Shown here: in pieces, positions 24,272 through 32,916 of the stretch | How positions within the stretch are numbered: the stretch's first letter is position 1 | Layout: every line of letters begins with the position of its first letter | Notes under the pieces: generated by a model | Told to the model about the DNA's origin: nothing | Databases searched by the model: none | The model's input: only the letters and a program-made list of their open reading frames with translations | Program-made: the position numbers and the translations under genes | Assembly (NCBI RefSeq): GCF_004135935.1 | Contig: NZ_CP025086.1 | Span: 2,170,001-2,234,000, forward strand | Direction of reading: 5' to 3' | Source: Methylovirgula ligni | GTDB lineage: Bacteria > Pseudomonadota > Alphaproteobacteria > Rhizobiales > Beijerinckiaceae | DNA length: 64,000 nt

Positions 24272-25474
24272 ATGAATTCCGTCACCCCAAAAACCGAGGC
24301 AGAAGCCGCCGAGGCCGTGAACACGGCGCGGGCGGCGCGCAGGCCGCTCGGGATCGAAGGCGGCGGGACGCGCGCGGGTCTCGGCCGGCCCGTCGCGGCG
24401 CAGACGCGGCTTTCAACGCGCGGCCTCACCGGCATTACGCTTTATGAGCCGAGCGAACTTGTGATCTCCGCGCGGGCGGGCACGCCGCTCAACGAGATCG
24501 AGGCGGCGCTGAAGGACAAGAACCAGGCGCTTGCCTTCGAGCCGATGGATCATCGCGCGCTCTACGGCACGCAGGGCGAGCCGACGCTCGGTGGCATCGC
24601 GGCCGGCAACATCTCCGGCCCGCGCCGCATCTCGGCCGGCGCGGCGCGGGATTTTCTGATTGGCCTGCGTTTCGTCAATGGTCGCGGCGAGATCATCAAG
24701 ACCGGCGGGCGGGTGATGAAAAATGTCACCGGCCTCGACCTCGTGAAACTCCTCTGCGGCAGTCACGGCACGCTCGGGGTCATCACCGAGGCGACGTTCA
24801 AGGTCCTGCCGCATCCGGCGTCCGCCGCGACCTTGGCGCTTTACGGTCTCGCCGACGGCAAAGCGGTCGCGGCGCTCTGCGCGGCGCTCGGCTCACCGCT
24901 CTTCGTCAGCGCCGCAGCGCATCTGCCCGCTGGGCTCGCGACGCCAGAGCCGCTCACATTATTCCGTCTCGAAGGCCCACAGGCCTCGGTCGATGAGCGC
25001 CTGTCGGCTCTGCGGCGCACATTGGCGCCGTTCGAATCCGGCGAGGCGTTGGCGCCCGATTATGCCGGAGCGCTCTGGCGCGCGATCCGCAATATCGTAC
25101 CGCTGGTATCGCCGCCCGACGCCGCCATCTGGCGCATTTCCGTGCAGCCGACACGCGCGCCCAAATTTGTCGATCTGCTCTTGAAGCAGGTCGCGGCGCG
25201 CTATTACTACGATTGGGGCGGCGGCCTCGTCTGGCTTTCGATCGCGGCGACGGGCGATGCGGGCGCGGCGGCGGTCCGCGCCGCGCTCGTGCAAGCGGGC
25301 AACGGCCAGACGATCGGCCATGCGACGCTCGTGCGCGCGCCGGACGATGTGCGCCGCACGGTTGATGTCTTCGAGCCGCTCGCCGCGCCTTTGTTGAAAC
25401 TGACGAAGGATATCAAGGCGAGTTTCGATCCGGACGGTATTCTCAATCCCGGCCGCATGTATGCGGGTATCTGA
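24272..25474 (+). CDS. glcE: Glycolate oxidase subunit GlcE (FAD-binding)
   Basis: The 400-residue product is a shorter FAD-binding PCMH protein, as expected for GlcE, the second flavoprotein of glycolate dehydrogenase. Visible motifs are PLGIEGGGTRAGLGRPV near residue 24, ELVISARAGTPLNEIEAAL near 63, PTLGGIAAGNISGPRR near 105 and LLCGSHGTLGVITEATFKVLP near 155. The C-terminus DPDGILNPGRMYAGI is the GlcE ending. ATG 24272 was chosen because upstream codons in the open frame lie within the palindromic repeats. The gene is two bases from glcF. Confidence 0.92.
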   Translation: MNSVTPKTEAEAAEAVNTARAARRPLGIEGGGTRAGLGRPVAAQTRLSTRGLTGITLYEPSELVISARAGTPLNEIEAALKDKNQALAFEPMDHRALYGTQGEPTLGGIAAGNISGPRRISAGAARDFLIGLRFVNGRGEIIKTGGRVMKNVTGLDLVKLLCGSHGTLGVITEATFKVLPHPASAATLALYGLADGKAVAALCAALGSPLFVSAAAHLPAGLATPEPLTLFRLEGPQASVDERLSALRRTLAPFESGEALAPDYAGALWRAIRNIVPLVSPPDAAIWRISVQPTRAPKFVDLLLKQVAARYYYDWGGGLVWLSIAATGDAGAAAVRAALVQAGNGQTIGHATLVRAPDDVRRTVDVFEPLAAPLLKLTKDIKASFDPDGILNPGRMYAGI

Positions 25475-25476
25475 TC

Positions 25477-26805
25477 ATGCAAACGGTCTTCACCGAGGCG
25501 CAGCTCACCGACAGCCATATGGCGATTTCGGAAAAGATTCTGCGCTCCTGCGTCCATTGCGGCTTCTGCACCGCCACGTGCCCGACCTATGTGCTCGAAG
25601 GCGACGAACTCGATAGTCCGCGCGGCCGCATCTATCTCATCAAGGAGATGTTCGAGCAGGGGCGGGCGGCACCGGCCGATGTCGTCACGCATCTCGATCG
25701 TTGTCTGTCCTGTCTCTCCTGCATGACGACATGCCCCTCGGGTGTGCATTACATGCATCTCGTCGATCACGCGCGCGCGCATATCGAGGAGACGTATCGG
25801 CGTCCCTGGACGGACCGGGCGATGCGCAGCCTGCTTGCGGCGATCCTGCCCTATCCGCGCCGGTTTGCACTGGCGTTGCGGGCGGCGGCGCTGGCGCGGC
25901 CCCTCGCGGGCCTGTTGAAGCGCGGCATCGGTGCGCCGCGGAAGACGCCGCGTCTGGTGGACCGGCTCGCCGCCTTGCTCGCCTTGACGCCGCGACATCT
26001 TCCTGCTGCGGCTAGCACGCCTTCTGTCTCGCGCGCTCAGGGAAAAAAACGCGGCCGCGTCGCGCTGCTGAAAGGCTGCGCGCAGCAGGTACTCGATCCG
26101 CGCATCAATGCGGCGGCGATCCGGCTCCTGACGCGCAACGGCATCGAGGTTATCGAAGCGCCGGACGAGGGCTGTTGCGGCGCGCTGGTGCATCATATGG
26201 GCAAGACACCGCAGGCGCTCGATCTCGCCCGCGCCAATGTCGACGCCTGGACGAAGATCGCCGCCGATGGCGGGCTCGATGCGATCCTCGTCACCGCCTC
26301 CGGCTGCGGCACGACGCTGAAGGATTATGGCTTCATGCTGCGCGAGGATCCTGTCTATGCCGAAAAAGCGGCGGAGGTTTCGCGGCTCGCGAAGGACATT
26401 TGCGAATATGTCGCGGAACTCGACCTCGCGCCGGGACAAGTGCAGGACAAGGTCGTCGCCTATCATGCCGCCTGCTCGCTGCAGCATGGGCAGAAAATCA
26501 CCGATCAGCCGAAGCGCCTGTTGAAGGCCGCCGGCTTTCGTGTGCGCGACGTGCCGGAAGGGCATATCTGCTGCGGCTCGGCCGGGACTTACAATATCAT
26601 GCAGCCGTTCTTTGCCGAGCGGCTGCGAACGCGCAAGCTCGCCAATATCGAAGCGTTGCGGCCGGACATTATCGCGCTCGGCAACATAGGCTGCATGACG
26701 CAGCTTGCGAGCGGAACGGACATCCCGGTCGTCCATACGGTTGAATTGCTCGATTGGGCGAACGGCGGCCCGATGCCCTTGCAAATCGAACGCGCCAGCG
26801 CATGA
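25477..26805 (+). CDS. glcF: Glycolate oxidase iron-sulfur subunit GlcF
   Basis: The 442-residue product carries two 4Fe-4S ferredoxin motifs, CVHCGFCTATCPTY near residue 24 and CLSCLSCMTTCPSG near residue 76. Two CCG domains follow, with GCCGALVHHMG near residue 230 and ICCGSAGTYNIMQP near residue 366. It channels electrons from GlcD/GlcE to the quinone pool at the membrane. Spacing to glcE is two bases, so translation is coupled. Glyoxylate made here is the same product expected from the oxalate module at 9.6-13.7 kb. Confidence 0.94.
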   Translation: MQTVFTEAQLTDSHMAISEKILRSCVHCGFCTATCPTYVLEGDELDSPRGRIYLIKEMFEQGRAAPADVVTHLDRCLSCLSCMTTCPSGVHYMHLVDHARAHIEETYRRPWTDRAMRSLLAAILPYPRRFALALRAAALARPLAGLLKRGIGAPRKTPRLVDRLAALLALTPRHLPAAASTPSVSRAQGKKRGRVALLKGCAQQVLDPRINAAAIRLLTRNGIEVIEAPDEGCCGALVHHMGKTPQALDLARANVDAWTKIAADGGLDAILVTASGCGTTLKDYGFMLREDPVYAEKAAEVSRLAKDICEYVAELDLAPGQVQDKVVAYHAACSLQHGQKITDQPKRLLKAAGFRVRDVPEGHICCGSAGTYNIMQPFFAERLRTRKLANIEALRPDIIALGNIGCMTQLASGTDIPVVHTVELLDWANGGPMPLQIERASA

Positions 26806-26824
26806 TGGCTTGCTGAGGAGCGAG

Positions 26825-27421
26825 ATGGCGAAAGATAAGCAAAAGCACGGAAGCAAAGCGCCGGCATCCCGTGCGGGCGCGAAGAAGCGCGCCGCGCCCG
26901 CCAAGACCGCCAAAAAGCCTGCCGCGAAGAAGGCCGCAGCCAAATCCTCCGCCAAGAAGTCCGCTGCAAAGCCGACCGTCGCGAAGAACATCACGGCGCG
27001 CAAATCCGTGCCGATCAAGACCGCGCGGGTCAGCAAGCGCGCGCTGCTGCCGCCCTTGCCGCCGCCGCCGACTTCGCCGTTGAAGGCGGCGCGCAGCGGG
27101 GCTCGGGTGGTATCCCGCGCGACGGCGCACAGCCGGTCCAAGTCCCGGAAGGCGGGCAGGGCATTGTTTGAAATTCCGGCCTGCACCGAGATCGTGCTGC
27201 GGCAGAAGCTGCGGCTCGCGTCGCCTTATGTGGAACTCTGGCTGGCGCAGAGGGAAAATGTCCTGGCGGAGATCGACGGGCTGACCCCGGAGGCGGCCTT
27301 CGTGCGCATCTGGCAATGGCTGATGCTTGAGGCGACGCTGGAAGGCGGCCGGGTGGTCATCACGCCGGATCTCGTCGAAAAACTCTTCGCCGAGGAAATG
27401 GGACGCCGTCCCACCGCGTAA
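26825..27421 (+). CDS. Lys/Ala-rich protein with conserved C-terminal helical domain, unknown function
   Basis: The 198-residue product has a basic, histone H1-like N-terminal 60 residues (repeated AAKK, AKKS, KKPAAKK) and then a Pro-rich linker PPLPPPPTSP. The C-terminal domain of about 85 residues (residues 115-198) contains RQKLRLASPYVELWLAQREN and PEAAFVRIWQWLMLEATLEGG. The N-terminus could bind nucleic acid or another polyanion such as polyphosphate; the C-terminal domain is not one I recognise. GAGGAG precedes ATG 26825, and it lies 19 bases after glcF, so it may be co-transcribed. Function unassigned. Confidence 0.7.
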   Translation: MAKDKQKHGSKAPASRAGAKKRAAPAKTAKKPAAKKAAAKSSAKKSAAKPTVAKNITARKSVPIKTARVSKRALLPPLPPPPTSPLKAARSGARVVSRATAHSRSKSRKAGRALFEIPACTEIVLRQKLRLASPYVELWLAQRENVLAEIDGLTPEAAFVRIWQWLMLEATLEGGRVVITPDLVEKLFAEEMGRRPTA

Positions 27422-27423
27422 TC

Positions 27424-27457
27424 GCGGGGACCATCACCTCGCTTTCCGAATTTTTTT
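27424..27457 (+). terminator. Weak intrinsic terminator candidate after the Lys/Ala-rich gene
   Basis: GCGGGG (27424-27429) pairs with CCTCGC (27437-27442), allowing one G-U pair, around a 7-base loop. Eight bases later there is a run of seven T (27451-27457). The distance from stem to T-run is longer than ideal, so this is a tentative call for the end of the glc transcript. Confidence 0.35.
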
Positions 27458-27607
27458 GCTTGCCGTAGCGGCGCTCGCTCGCGGACCCACCGGGCAAATT
27501 TGCGCCTTCAACGCGCTGTTAACCCTAACACTTTCTAATCTGTTCGAACTGTGCGTCGCTCTCGCGCGCCCATAGCGTGGCGCCATAACCCAGATTGACC
27601 GGACTTA

Positions 27608-27634
27608 TATCCCATGTTATCCCAAGCTATCCCA
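27608..27634 (-). promoter_or_regulatory. Three MraZ-binding boxes
   Basis: TATCCCA occurs at 27608-27614, 27618-27624 and 27628-27634, an exact 10-base period; on the minus strand these read TGGGATA. Known MraZ operators are direct TGGG-containing repeats spaced one helical turn apart upstream of mraZ. The candidate -10 element at 27618 overlaps the middle box, which fits autorepression of the dcw operon. Confidence 0.85.
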
Positions 27635-27737
27635 CGGATGAGGTTCGCCCCGCCGCCCGGCGTTTGGGCGGCCAGGGGCGGCGAGCCAGCCTGGGATGGT
27701 TTCGCAGCGTTGCGTTTTGGGTGGCGGAGGCGGGGGC

Positions 27738-28226
27738 TTGGACCGGTTCGTCTCGTGTTTCACCAACCGGCTGGATGCGAAGGGACGCGTGTCGATCCCG
27801 GCGCCATTCAGGGCGGTTCTGGCACGCGATGGATTCGACGGGCTCTTCGCGCATCCGGCACTGGAAGGCGAGGCTGTCGATTGTGGCGGCAACGCCCTGT
27901 TGCGGGAGATCGATCAGCTTTTGGCGCGTCATGCGCCCTATTCGGAAGAACGGGATTATCTCTCGACGGCTTTGTTTGGAGCCAGCGAGATTTTGAAAGT
28001 GGATGCGGAGGGCCGCGTCGTTTTGTCGGAGACGATCAAGGCCATCGCGCACATCACGCAGGAAGTTACCTTCCTCGGAAAAGGAGACAGGTTTCAGATC
28101 TGGGAGCCAAGCCGTTTTCAGGCGCATTTCGAGGAGGCCAAAGCTCGATCGCGCATCTTGCGGAAGCAGTTCGGTTCCCAATCTACGGCGCCAGAGGGGC
28201 CGCCGCCACGTGGAGCACGGGAATGA
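27738..28226 (+). CDS. mraZ: Transcriptional regulator MraZ (TTG start)
   Basis: MraZ is a ring-forming, AbrB-like DNA-binding protein that represses the dcw cluster from its own upstream boxes. The 162-residue product has two swapped-hairpin repeats whose DNA-binding motifs are visible: [13 protein letters not shown] near residue 10 and [11 protein letters not shown] near residue 93. I chose TTG 27738 because family members begin MDRFVS(x)[10 protein letters not shown] at this point and GGAGG lies seven bases upstream; the upstream ATG 27696 would add a Gly-rich tail outside the family. Its stop overlaps the rsmH start (ATGA). First gene of the division/cell-wall operon. Confidence 0.93.
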   Translation: MDRFVSCFTNRLDAKGRVSIPAPFRAVLARDGFDGLFAHPALEGEAVDCGGNALLREIDQLLARHAPYSEERDYLSTALFGASEILKVDAEGRVVLSETIKAIAHITQEVTFLGKGDRFQIWEPSRFQAHFEEAKARSRILRKQFGSQSTAPEGPPPRGARE

Positions 28227-29266
28227 ATTCGGGCCGCGGCGATCTTCAGCACGTCGCCGCTGGCGGACTGGCCCGCCACATTCCCGTGCTTCGTGTGGAG
28301 GTCCTCAAAGCCCTGGCGCCTGAAGCCGGCGGCATCTATCTCGATGCGACTTTCGGCGCCGGCGGCTATTCCGCCGCCATTCTCGCGACTCCCGATACGA
28401 AGGTTCTTGCGCTCGATCGCGATCCACGCGCGGTCGCGGCGGGCTTCGATCTTGTCGATGCAGCGGGCGGCCGGCTGACGCTGGTCGAGGCGCGCTTTTC
28501 CGAGCTTGAAAGCGCCGCGCGCGCGCAAGGCATCGCAAGCTTCGACGGCATCGTCTTCGATATTGGCGTTTCCTCCATGCAAATCGATGAAGCCGAGCGC
28601 GGCTTCTCTTTCCGGCAGGAGGGGCCGCTCGACATGCGCATGAGCGGTCAGGGCCAGAGCGCCGCTGATCTCGTCAATGAAGCCGACGAAGCGGTGCTTG
28701 CCGACATCTTCTATTATTTCGGCGAGGAGCGCGCCGCGCGCCGCATTGCCAAGGCGATCATCGCCGCGCGGGCCGAAGCCCCGATCACCACGACGGCGCA
28801 GCTCGCCACGCTCATCGCGCGTGTGCTGCCCGTGCGGCCCGGCGCCATTCATCCGGCAACACGCAGCTTTCAAGCCCTGCGCATCGCGGTCAACGATGAG
28901 CTGGGCGAATTGGTCGCGGGCCTTTCCGCGGCGGAACACTTGCTGAAGCCGGGTGGCCGGCTCGTGGTCGTCGCTTTTCATTCGCTCGAAGATCGCATCG
29001 TCAAGCAATTCTTCGCCGCGCGCTCGGGGCGCGGGGAGGCGAAGTCGCGGCCCTTGCCCGGTGAGCCGCGGAAGCCGGCGCCGAGCTTCTCGCTCACCGG
29101 CAAGCAGCCGATCGAAGCCACGCCGGCCGAAGTCGCGGAAAATCCGCGCGCGCGTTCGGCCAAGCTGCGTTTCGCTATCCGCACCGAGGCGCCGGCGCAG
29201 CCGCTCGACCCGGCGCTCGTCTCGCTCGCGCGCCTGCCGCAAAAACAAACACGGAGGGGCGGATGA
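28223..29266 (+). CDS. rsmH: 16S rRNA m4C1402 methyltransferase RsmH (MraW)
   Basis: RsmH methylates N4 of C1402 in the ribosomal P site using S-adenosylmethionine. The 347-residue product has the SAM-binding motif [16 protein letters not shown] near residue 40, the characteristic [19 protein letters not shown] near 115, the [19 protein letters not shown] block near 213 and [16 protein letters not shown] near 252. The C-terminus is rich in Pro and Lys, ending KQTRRGG. ATG 28223 overlaps the mraZ stop and the gene's own stop overlaps ftsL, giving tightly coupled translation. Confidence 0.96.
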   Translation: MNSGRGDLQHVAAGGLARHIPVLRVEVLKALAPEAGGIYLDATFGAGGYSAAILATPDTKVLALDRDPRAVAAGFDLVDAAGGRLTLVEARFSELESAARAQGIASFDGIVFDIGVSSMQIDEAERGFSFRQEGPLDMRMSGQGQSAADLVNEADEAVLADIFYYFGEERAARRIAKAIIAARAEAPITTTAQLATLIARVLPVRPGAIHPATRSFQALRIAVNDELGELVAGLSAAEHLLKPGGRLVVVAFHSLEDRIVKQFFAARSGRGEAKSRPLPGEPRKPAPSFSLTGKQPIEATPAEVAENPRARSAKLRFAIRTEAPAQPLDPALVSLARLPQKQTRRGG

Positions 29267-29667
29267 TCCGGCTGCTCAACGTGCTCGCCATCGCTTGTCT
29301 CGTCGGCACGGCGATCTTCGCCTATTCGGTGAAATACGAGACCATGTTCCGCGCCGAGAAGATCGTGCAATTGCGCGACCAGCTTCAGGCCGAGACCGAC
29401 GCGATCGGCACGTTGCGGGCCGAATGGGAGCATGTCTCGCGCCCGGAACGCATTGGGGCGTTGGCCGATCAATTCCTCACGCTGCAATCGCCCGCGCTGA
29501 CGCAGATCGTGCCGGTCACCGGATTGCCGGACAAGGGACCGCGACAAGACGAGATCGGCCAGAAACTCGACGCACTGGGCGTTCAGAACCCGACCAATAC
29601 CCCGATCGATCCGATGGCGACGGGGCAGATCACGCCGGCAAGCCCGGCCACCCCGGGAAGTCACTGA
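29263..29667 (+). CDS. ftsL: Cell division protein FtsL
   Basis: The 134-residue bitopic membrane protein has a short cytoplasmic start, one helix ([19 protein letters not shown]) and a periplasmic coiled coil ([20 protein letters not shown]) that would pair with FtsB to activate FtsWI. Alphaproteobacterial FtsL proteins are poorly conserved, so identity rests on topology and the position between rsmH and ftsI. Its last part is Pro/Thr-rich. It overlaps the rsmH stop by four bases (ATGA). Confidence 0.88.
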   Translation: MIRLLNVLAIACLVGTAIFAYSVKYETMFRAEKIVQLRDQLQAETDAIGTLRAEWEHVSRPERIGALADQFLTLQSPALTQIVPVTGLPDKGPRQDEIGQKLDALGVQNPTNTPIDPMATGQITPASPATPGSH

Positions 29668-29671
29668 CGCC

Positions 29672-31459
29672 ATGATGAACGCCGACGACCAACTCCCCGA
29701 GCAAATTCCGGCCCGAGTGCCCGCGACCATGAAGCGCCGCCGCGGGCTGCTTTCGATCCTGCTGACGACGAAACTCGACAAGAGCACGCGGCGCATCCGG
29801 CTCATCGCCCTCGGCTTCACGCTCGTCTATTGCATCATCGGCGGCAAGCTCGTCTATTTCGCGATGCATCCGGAATTGCGGCAGACGCATGAGGCTGCCT
29901 CCGATACGGTCGCCGCGGCGCGTCCGGACATTCTCGACCGCAACGGTGCCGTGCTCGCGACCGACATCAAGGTGACGTCGGTCTTCGCCGAGCCCCGCCG
30001 GATTATCGACCGCGACGAGGCGATCGACCAGCTTTCCACGATCTTTCCCGATCTCAGCATCCGCGAGCTGACCGAGAGACTCAGCTCGCACAAGGGCTTC
30101 ATCTGGGTCAAGCGCGCCGTCACCCCGGCGCAGCAGCAGGCTGTCTACCACCTCGGCCTGCCGGGCGTTGGCTTCATGCAGGAGAACAAGCGCGTCTATC
30201 CCAATGGCCCCATCGCCGCGCATGTTCTGGGTTTTGCCAACCTCGATGGCGTCGGCATTTCCGGCCTCGAAAAGTATATCGACGGGCAGGGACTGTCGGC
30301 GCTGCAAAGCGCCGGGTTCAATCTCACGCCTTCGAACCTGAAGCCGATTGTCTCCTCGCTCGATCTCAACGCGACCTATGCCATTCGTGATGAACTCGCC
30401 AAGGGCATCGAGAAATTCAAGGCCAAGGCCGGCGGCGCCGCCATTCTCGACGTCAGCACCGGCGAAGTGATCGCCATGGCCTCGCTGCCGGACTTCGACC
30501 CCAACAATCCTGTCGATGCGCTCGATCCGCATCGTATCGACCGGCTGACGGTCGGCGTTTATGAGATGGGCTCGACCTTCAAGGCGCTGACCATCGCCAT
30601 GGCGCTCGATTCCGGCAAGGTGACGCTGAACAGCAAGCTCGATGCGCGCGAATCCCTGCGCTACGGGCGTTTCACCATCCACGATTTCGAGCCGCAGCAC
30701 CGCTTCTTGGCATTGCCCGAAGTCTTCACTTATTCGTCGAACATCGGCACCGCGCGCATGGCCATGATGGTAGGTGTCGACGGGCATAAAGCCTTCCTCG
30801 GCAAGATGGGTCAATTGACCCGCCTGCGCACGGAGCTTCCCGAGTCCGCCGAGCCGCTCGTGCCGAAGAAGTGGAGCGAGCTCAACACGATGACGATCGC
30901 CTTCGGCCAGGGCTTGAACGTCGCGCCGCTGCAGGCGCTGATGGCGGTCGGCGCACTCGTCAATGGCGGCTATATGATCAAGCCGACGTTCCTGAAACGC
31001 AGCGAAGCCGATGCGATGGCGAATGCCGTTCGCGTGGTCAAGCCCGAGACATCCGAGAGCCTGCGCTATCTGATGCGCCTCAACGCCGAGATCGGCACCG
31101 CCAAGAACGCCAATATCGACGGCTATTTCGTCGGCGGCAAAACCGGCACCGCGGACAAGATCATTCACGGTCATTATTCGAACGACAAAGTTCTGACGAC
31201 CTTCATGGCGATTGTCCCCGCCGACAAGCCAAAGTATCTTTTCTTCGTGATGCTGGACGAGCCCCAAGCCATTCCCGGAACTTACGGATTTCACACCGCG
31301 GCGTGGAACTCCGGCGCCATCGCCGGCAAGATCGTCGCGCGCGTCGGCCCGCTGCTGGGGATCGAGCCGCGTTTCACGCCGCCGGCCCAGCCTTTCCCGT
31401 TGCTCGCCCAGCTTGGCTACAGCGCCGCCAATTCCGCCGTCGTCCTCGGGAGCCATTGA
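29672..31459 (+). CDS. ftsI: Septal peptidoglycan transpeptidase FtsI (PBP3)
   Basis: This class B penicillin-binding protein crosslinks septal peptidoglycan with FtsW. The 595-residue product has an N-terminal membrane anchor (LIALGFTLVYCIIGGKLVYF) and a dimerisation domain starting ARPDILDRNGAVLA. The transpeptidase motifs are SxxK in MGSTFKALT near residue 307, SxN in YSSNIGT near 354 and KTGT in GGKTGTADK near 490. All active-site residues are present. It follows ftsL by four bases and its TGA overlaps the murE ATG. Confidence 0.96.
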   Translation: MMNADDQLPEQIPARVPATMKRRRGLLSILLTTKLDKSTRRIRLIALGFTLVYCIIGGKLVYFAMHPELRQTHEAASDTVAAARPDILDRNGAVLATDIKVTSVFAEPRRIIDRDEAIDQLSTIFPDLSIRELTERLSSHKGFIWVKRAVTPAQQQAVYHLGLPGVGFMQENKRVYPNGPIAAHVLGFANLDGVGISGLEKYIDGQGLSALQSAGFNLTPSNLKPIVSSLDLNATYAIRDELAKGIEKFKAKAGGAAILDVSTGEVIAMASLPDFDPNNPVDALDPHRIDRLTVGVYEMGSTFKALTIAMALDSGKVTLNSKLDARESLRYGRFTIHDFEPQHRFLALPEVFTYSSNIGTARMAMMVGVDGHKAFLGKMGQLTRLRTELPESAEPLVPKKWSELNTMTIAFGQGLNVAPLQALMAVGALVNGGYMIKPTFLKRSEADAMANAVRVVKPETSESLRYLMRLNAEIGTAKNANIDGYFVGGKTGTADKIIHGHYSNDKVLTTFMAIVPADKPKYLFFVMLDEPQAIPGTYGFHTAAWNSGAIAGKIVARVGPLLGIEPRFTPPAQPFPLLAQLGYSAANSAVVLGSH

Positions 31460-32916
31460 TGCGCCTCGGCGATCTCCTGCCTGAGGCGGGGCTGGCCGAA
31501 GCCTTGGCCGCGCGGGAGATTGCCGGTCTCAGCGCCGACAGCCGCACCGTGGGCGCCAACTTCGCCTTTTTCGCTCTGCCCGGCAGCAAGGCCGATGGCG
31601 CCGGTTTCGCGGCGCAAGCCGTGGCGCGCGGCGCTGTCGCGGTCATTAGCCAGCACGCCATTGACGTTGCGTCAGCAGCCTTCATCGAAGTGCCGGACGC
31701 GCGCCGGGCTCTGGCACTCGCCGCGGCGCGCTTCTATTCCCGACAGCCGGAAATGATTGTCGCGATCACCGGCACCAGCGGCAAAAGCTCGGTCGCAGCC
31801 TTTACCCGGCAAATCTGGCTTGCGCTCGGCCATCGCGCCGCCTCGCTCGGCACGATTGGTCTCGTCGCGCCATCCGGTGAAGTCTATGGCTCGCTGACGA
31901 CGCCGGACCCGATCTCGCTGCACAAAACGCTCGACGAACTGGCGCGGGACGGCGTCACCCATCTCGCCTTCGAGGCTTCCTCACATGGGCTCGATCAGCG
32001 CCGGCTCGACGGCGTCCGGCTCGCGGCCGGCGCTTTCACCAATCTGTCGCGCGATCATCTCGATTATCATCCGGACATGGACTCCTATCTCGCGGCGAAG
32101 CTGCGCCTATTCGACACGCTGCTCGCACCAGGGCAGGCGGCGGTGATCGAAGCTGACAGCGATGTCGCGGATAAAGTGATCGCGGCCTGCGCCGCGCGCG
32201 GCCTGCGTCTCTTCACCGTCGGAAGAAAAGGCGAAGCCATCAAACTAGTGCACGCAGCGCCCGAGAATTTCGCCACTGCGCTTACGCTGGAACATGCGGG
32301 CAAAACCTATTCCGTGCATCTGCCGCTCGCCGGCGACTTTCAGGTTCAGAATGCGCTCGTCGCCGCGGGGCTGGCTTTGGCGACCGGCGGCGCGCCCGAG
32401 CGCGTCTTCGCCGCACTGGAAAATTTGCAGGGCGCTTCCGGGCGGCTCGAACTCATCGGCCGTCGCGGCGGCGCGCCGATCTTCGTCGACTATGCGCACA
32501 AGCCCGACGCGCTCGACAACGTATTGCGCACGCTGCGGCCGCTGGCGCGGCACAGGCTCATTGTCGTTTTCGGTTGCGGCGGCGACCGCGACAAGGGCAA
32601 GCGGCCGATCATGGGCGAACTGGCGGCGCGGCTGGCTGACGAGGTGATTGTCACTGACGACAATCCGCGCACTGAGGCTCCGGCACAAATACGGGCCGAA
32701 ATCCTCGCGGGCACCCGCGCGGTGCCCGGCGCCAGAGTCGAGGAGATCGGCGATCGGGCACAGGCGATCGCCGCCGGTGTCGCCAGGCTCGGAGAGGGTG
32801 ACGTGCTGCTCGTCGCCGGCAAAGGCCATGAAACCGGCCAGATCGTCGGTGACAGAATACTGCCGTTTTCCGATCAACAGAGCGTACGCACAGCGTTGGG
32901 AGTTTCCGCGGCATGA
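31459..32916 (+). CDS. murE: UDP-MurNAc-tripeptide synthetase MurE (meso-DAP adding)
   Basis: MurE adds the third stem-peptide residue to UDP-MurNAc-L-Ala-D-Glu in the cytoplasm. The 485-residue Mur ligase has the ATP loop VAITGTSGKSSVAAFT near residue 105, the SSHGLDQRRLDGV block near 175 and the HKPDALDNVLRTLRPL region near 345. The DNPR motif in VTDDNPRTEAPAQIR near residue 400 is specific to meso-diaminopimelate, predicting a Gram-negative A1-gamma peptidoglycan. ATG 31459 overlaps the ftsI stop by one base (TGATG), and its stop overlaps murF (ATGA). Confidence 0.96.
   Translation: MRLGDLLPEAGLAEALAAREIAGLSADSRTVGANFAFFALPGSKADGAGFAAQAVARGAVAVISQHAIDVASAAFIEVPDARRALALAAARFYSRQPEMIVAITGTSGKSSVAAFTRQIWLALGHRAASLGTIGLVAPSGEVYGSLTTPDPISLHKTLDELARDGVTHLAFEASSHGLDQRRLDGVRLAAGAFTNLSRDHLDYHPDMDSYLAAKLRLFDTLLAPGQAAVIEADSDVADKVIAACAARGLRLFTVGRKGEAIKLVHAAPENFATALTLEHAGKTYSVHLPLAGDFQVQNALVAAGLALATGGAPERVFAALENLQGASGRLELIGRRGGAPIFVDYAHKPDALDNVLRTLRPLARHRLIVVFGCGGDRDKGKRPIMGELAARLADEVIVTDDNPRTEAPAQIRAEILAGTRAVPGARVEEIGDRAQAIAAGVARLGEGDVLLVAGKGHETGQIVGDRILPFSDQQSVRTALGVSAA

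Larger units (their letters stand above)
27422..27737. other. Promoter region of the dcw cluster
   Basis: A 316-base non-coding stretch between the Lys/Ala-rich gene and mraZ. It contains the weak terminator at 27424, a possible -35 TTGACC at 27595-27600 followed 17 bases later by TATCCC (27618-27623), and three MraZ boxes (listed separately). From 27640 to 27737 it would be a roughly 90-base leader ending in the GGAGG (27726-27730) used by mraZ. The open frame at 27614 that continues into rsmH is not coding here. Confidence 0.6.

Noticed and set aside
25207-27186. 659-residue minus-strand open frame
   Set aside because: Opposite glcF and the Lys/Ala-rich gene; a GC-bias shadow.
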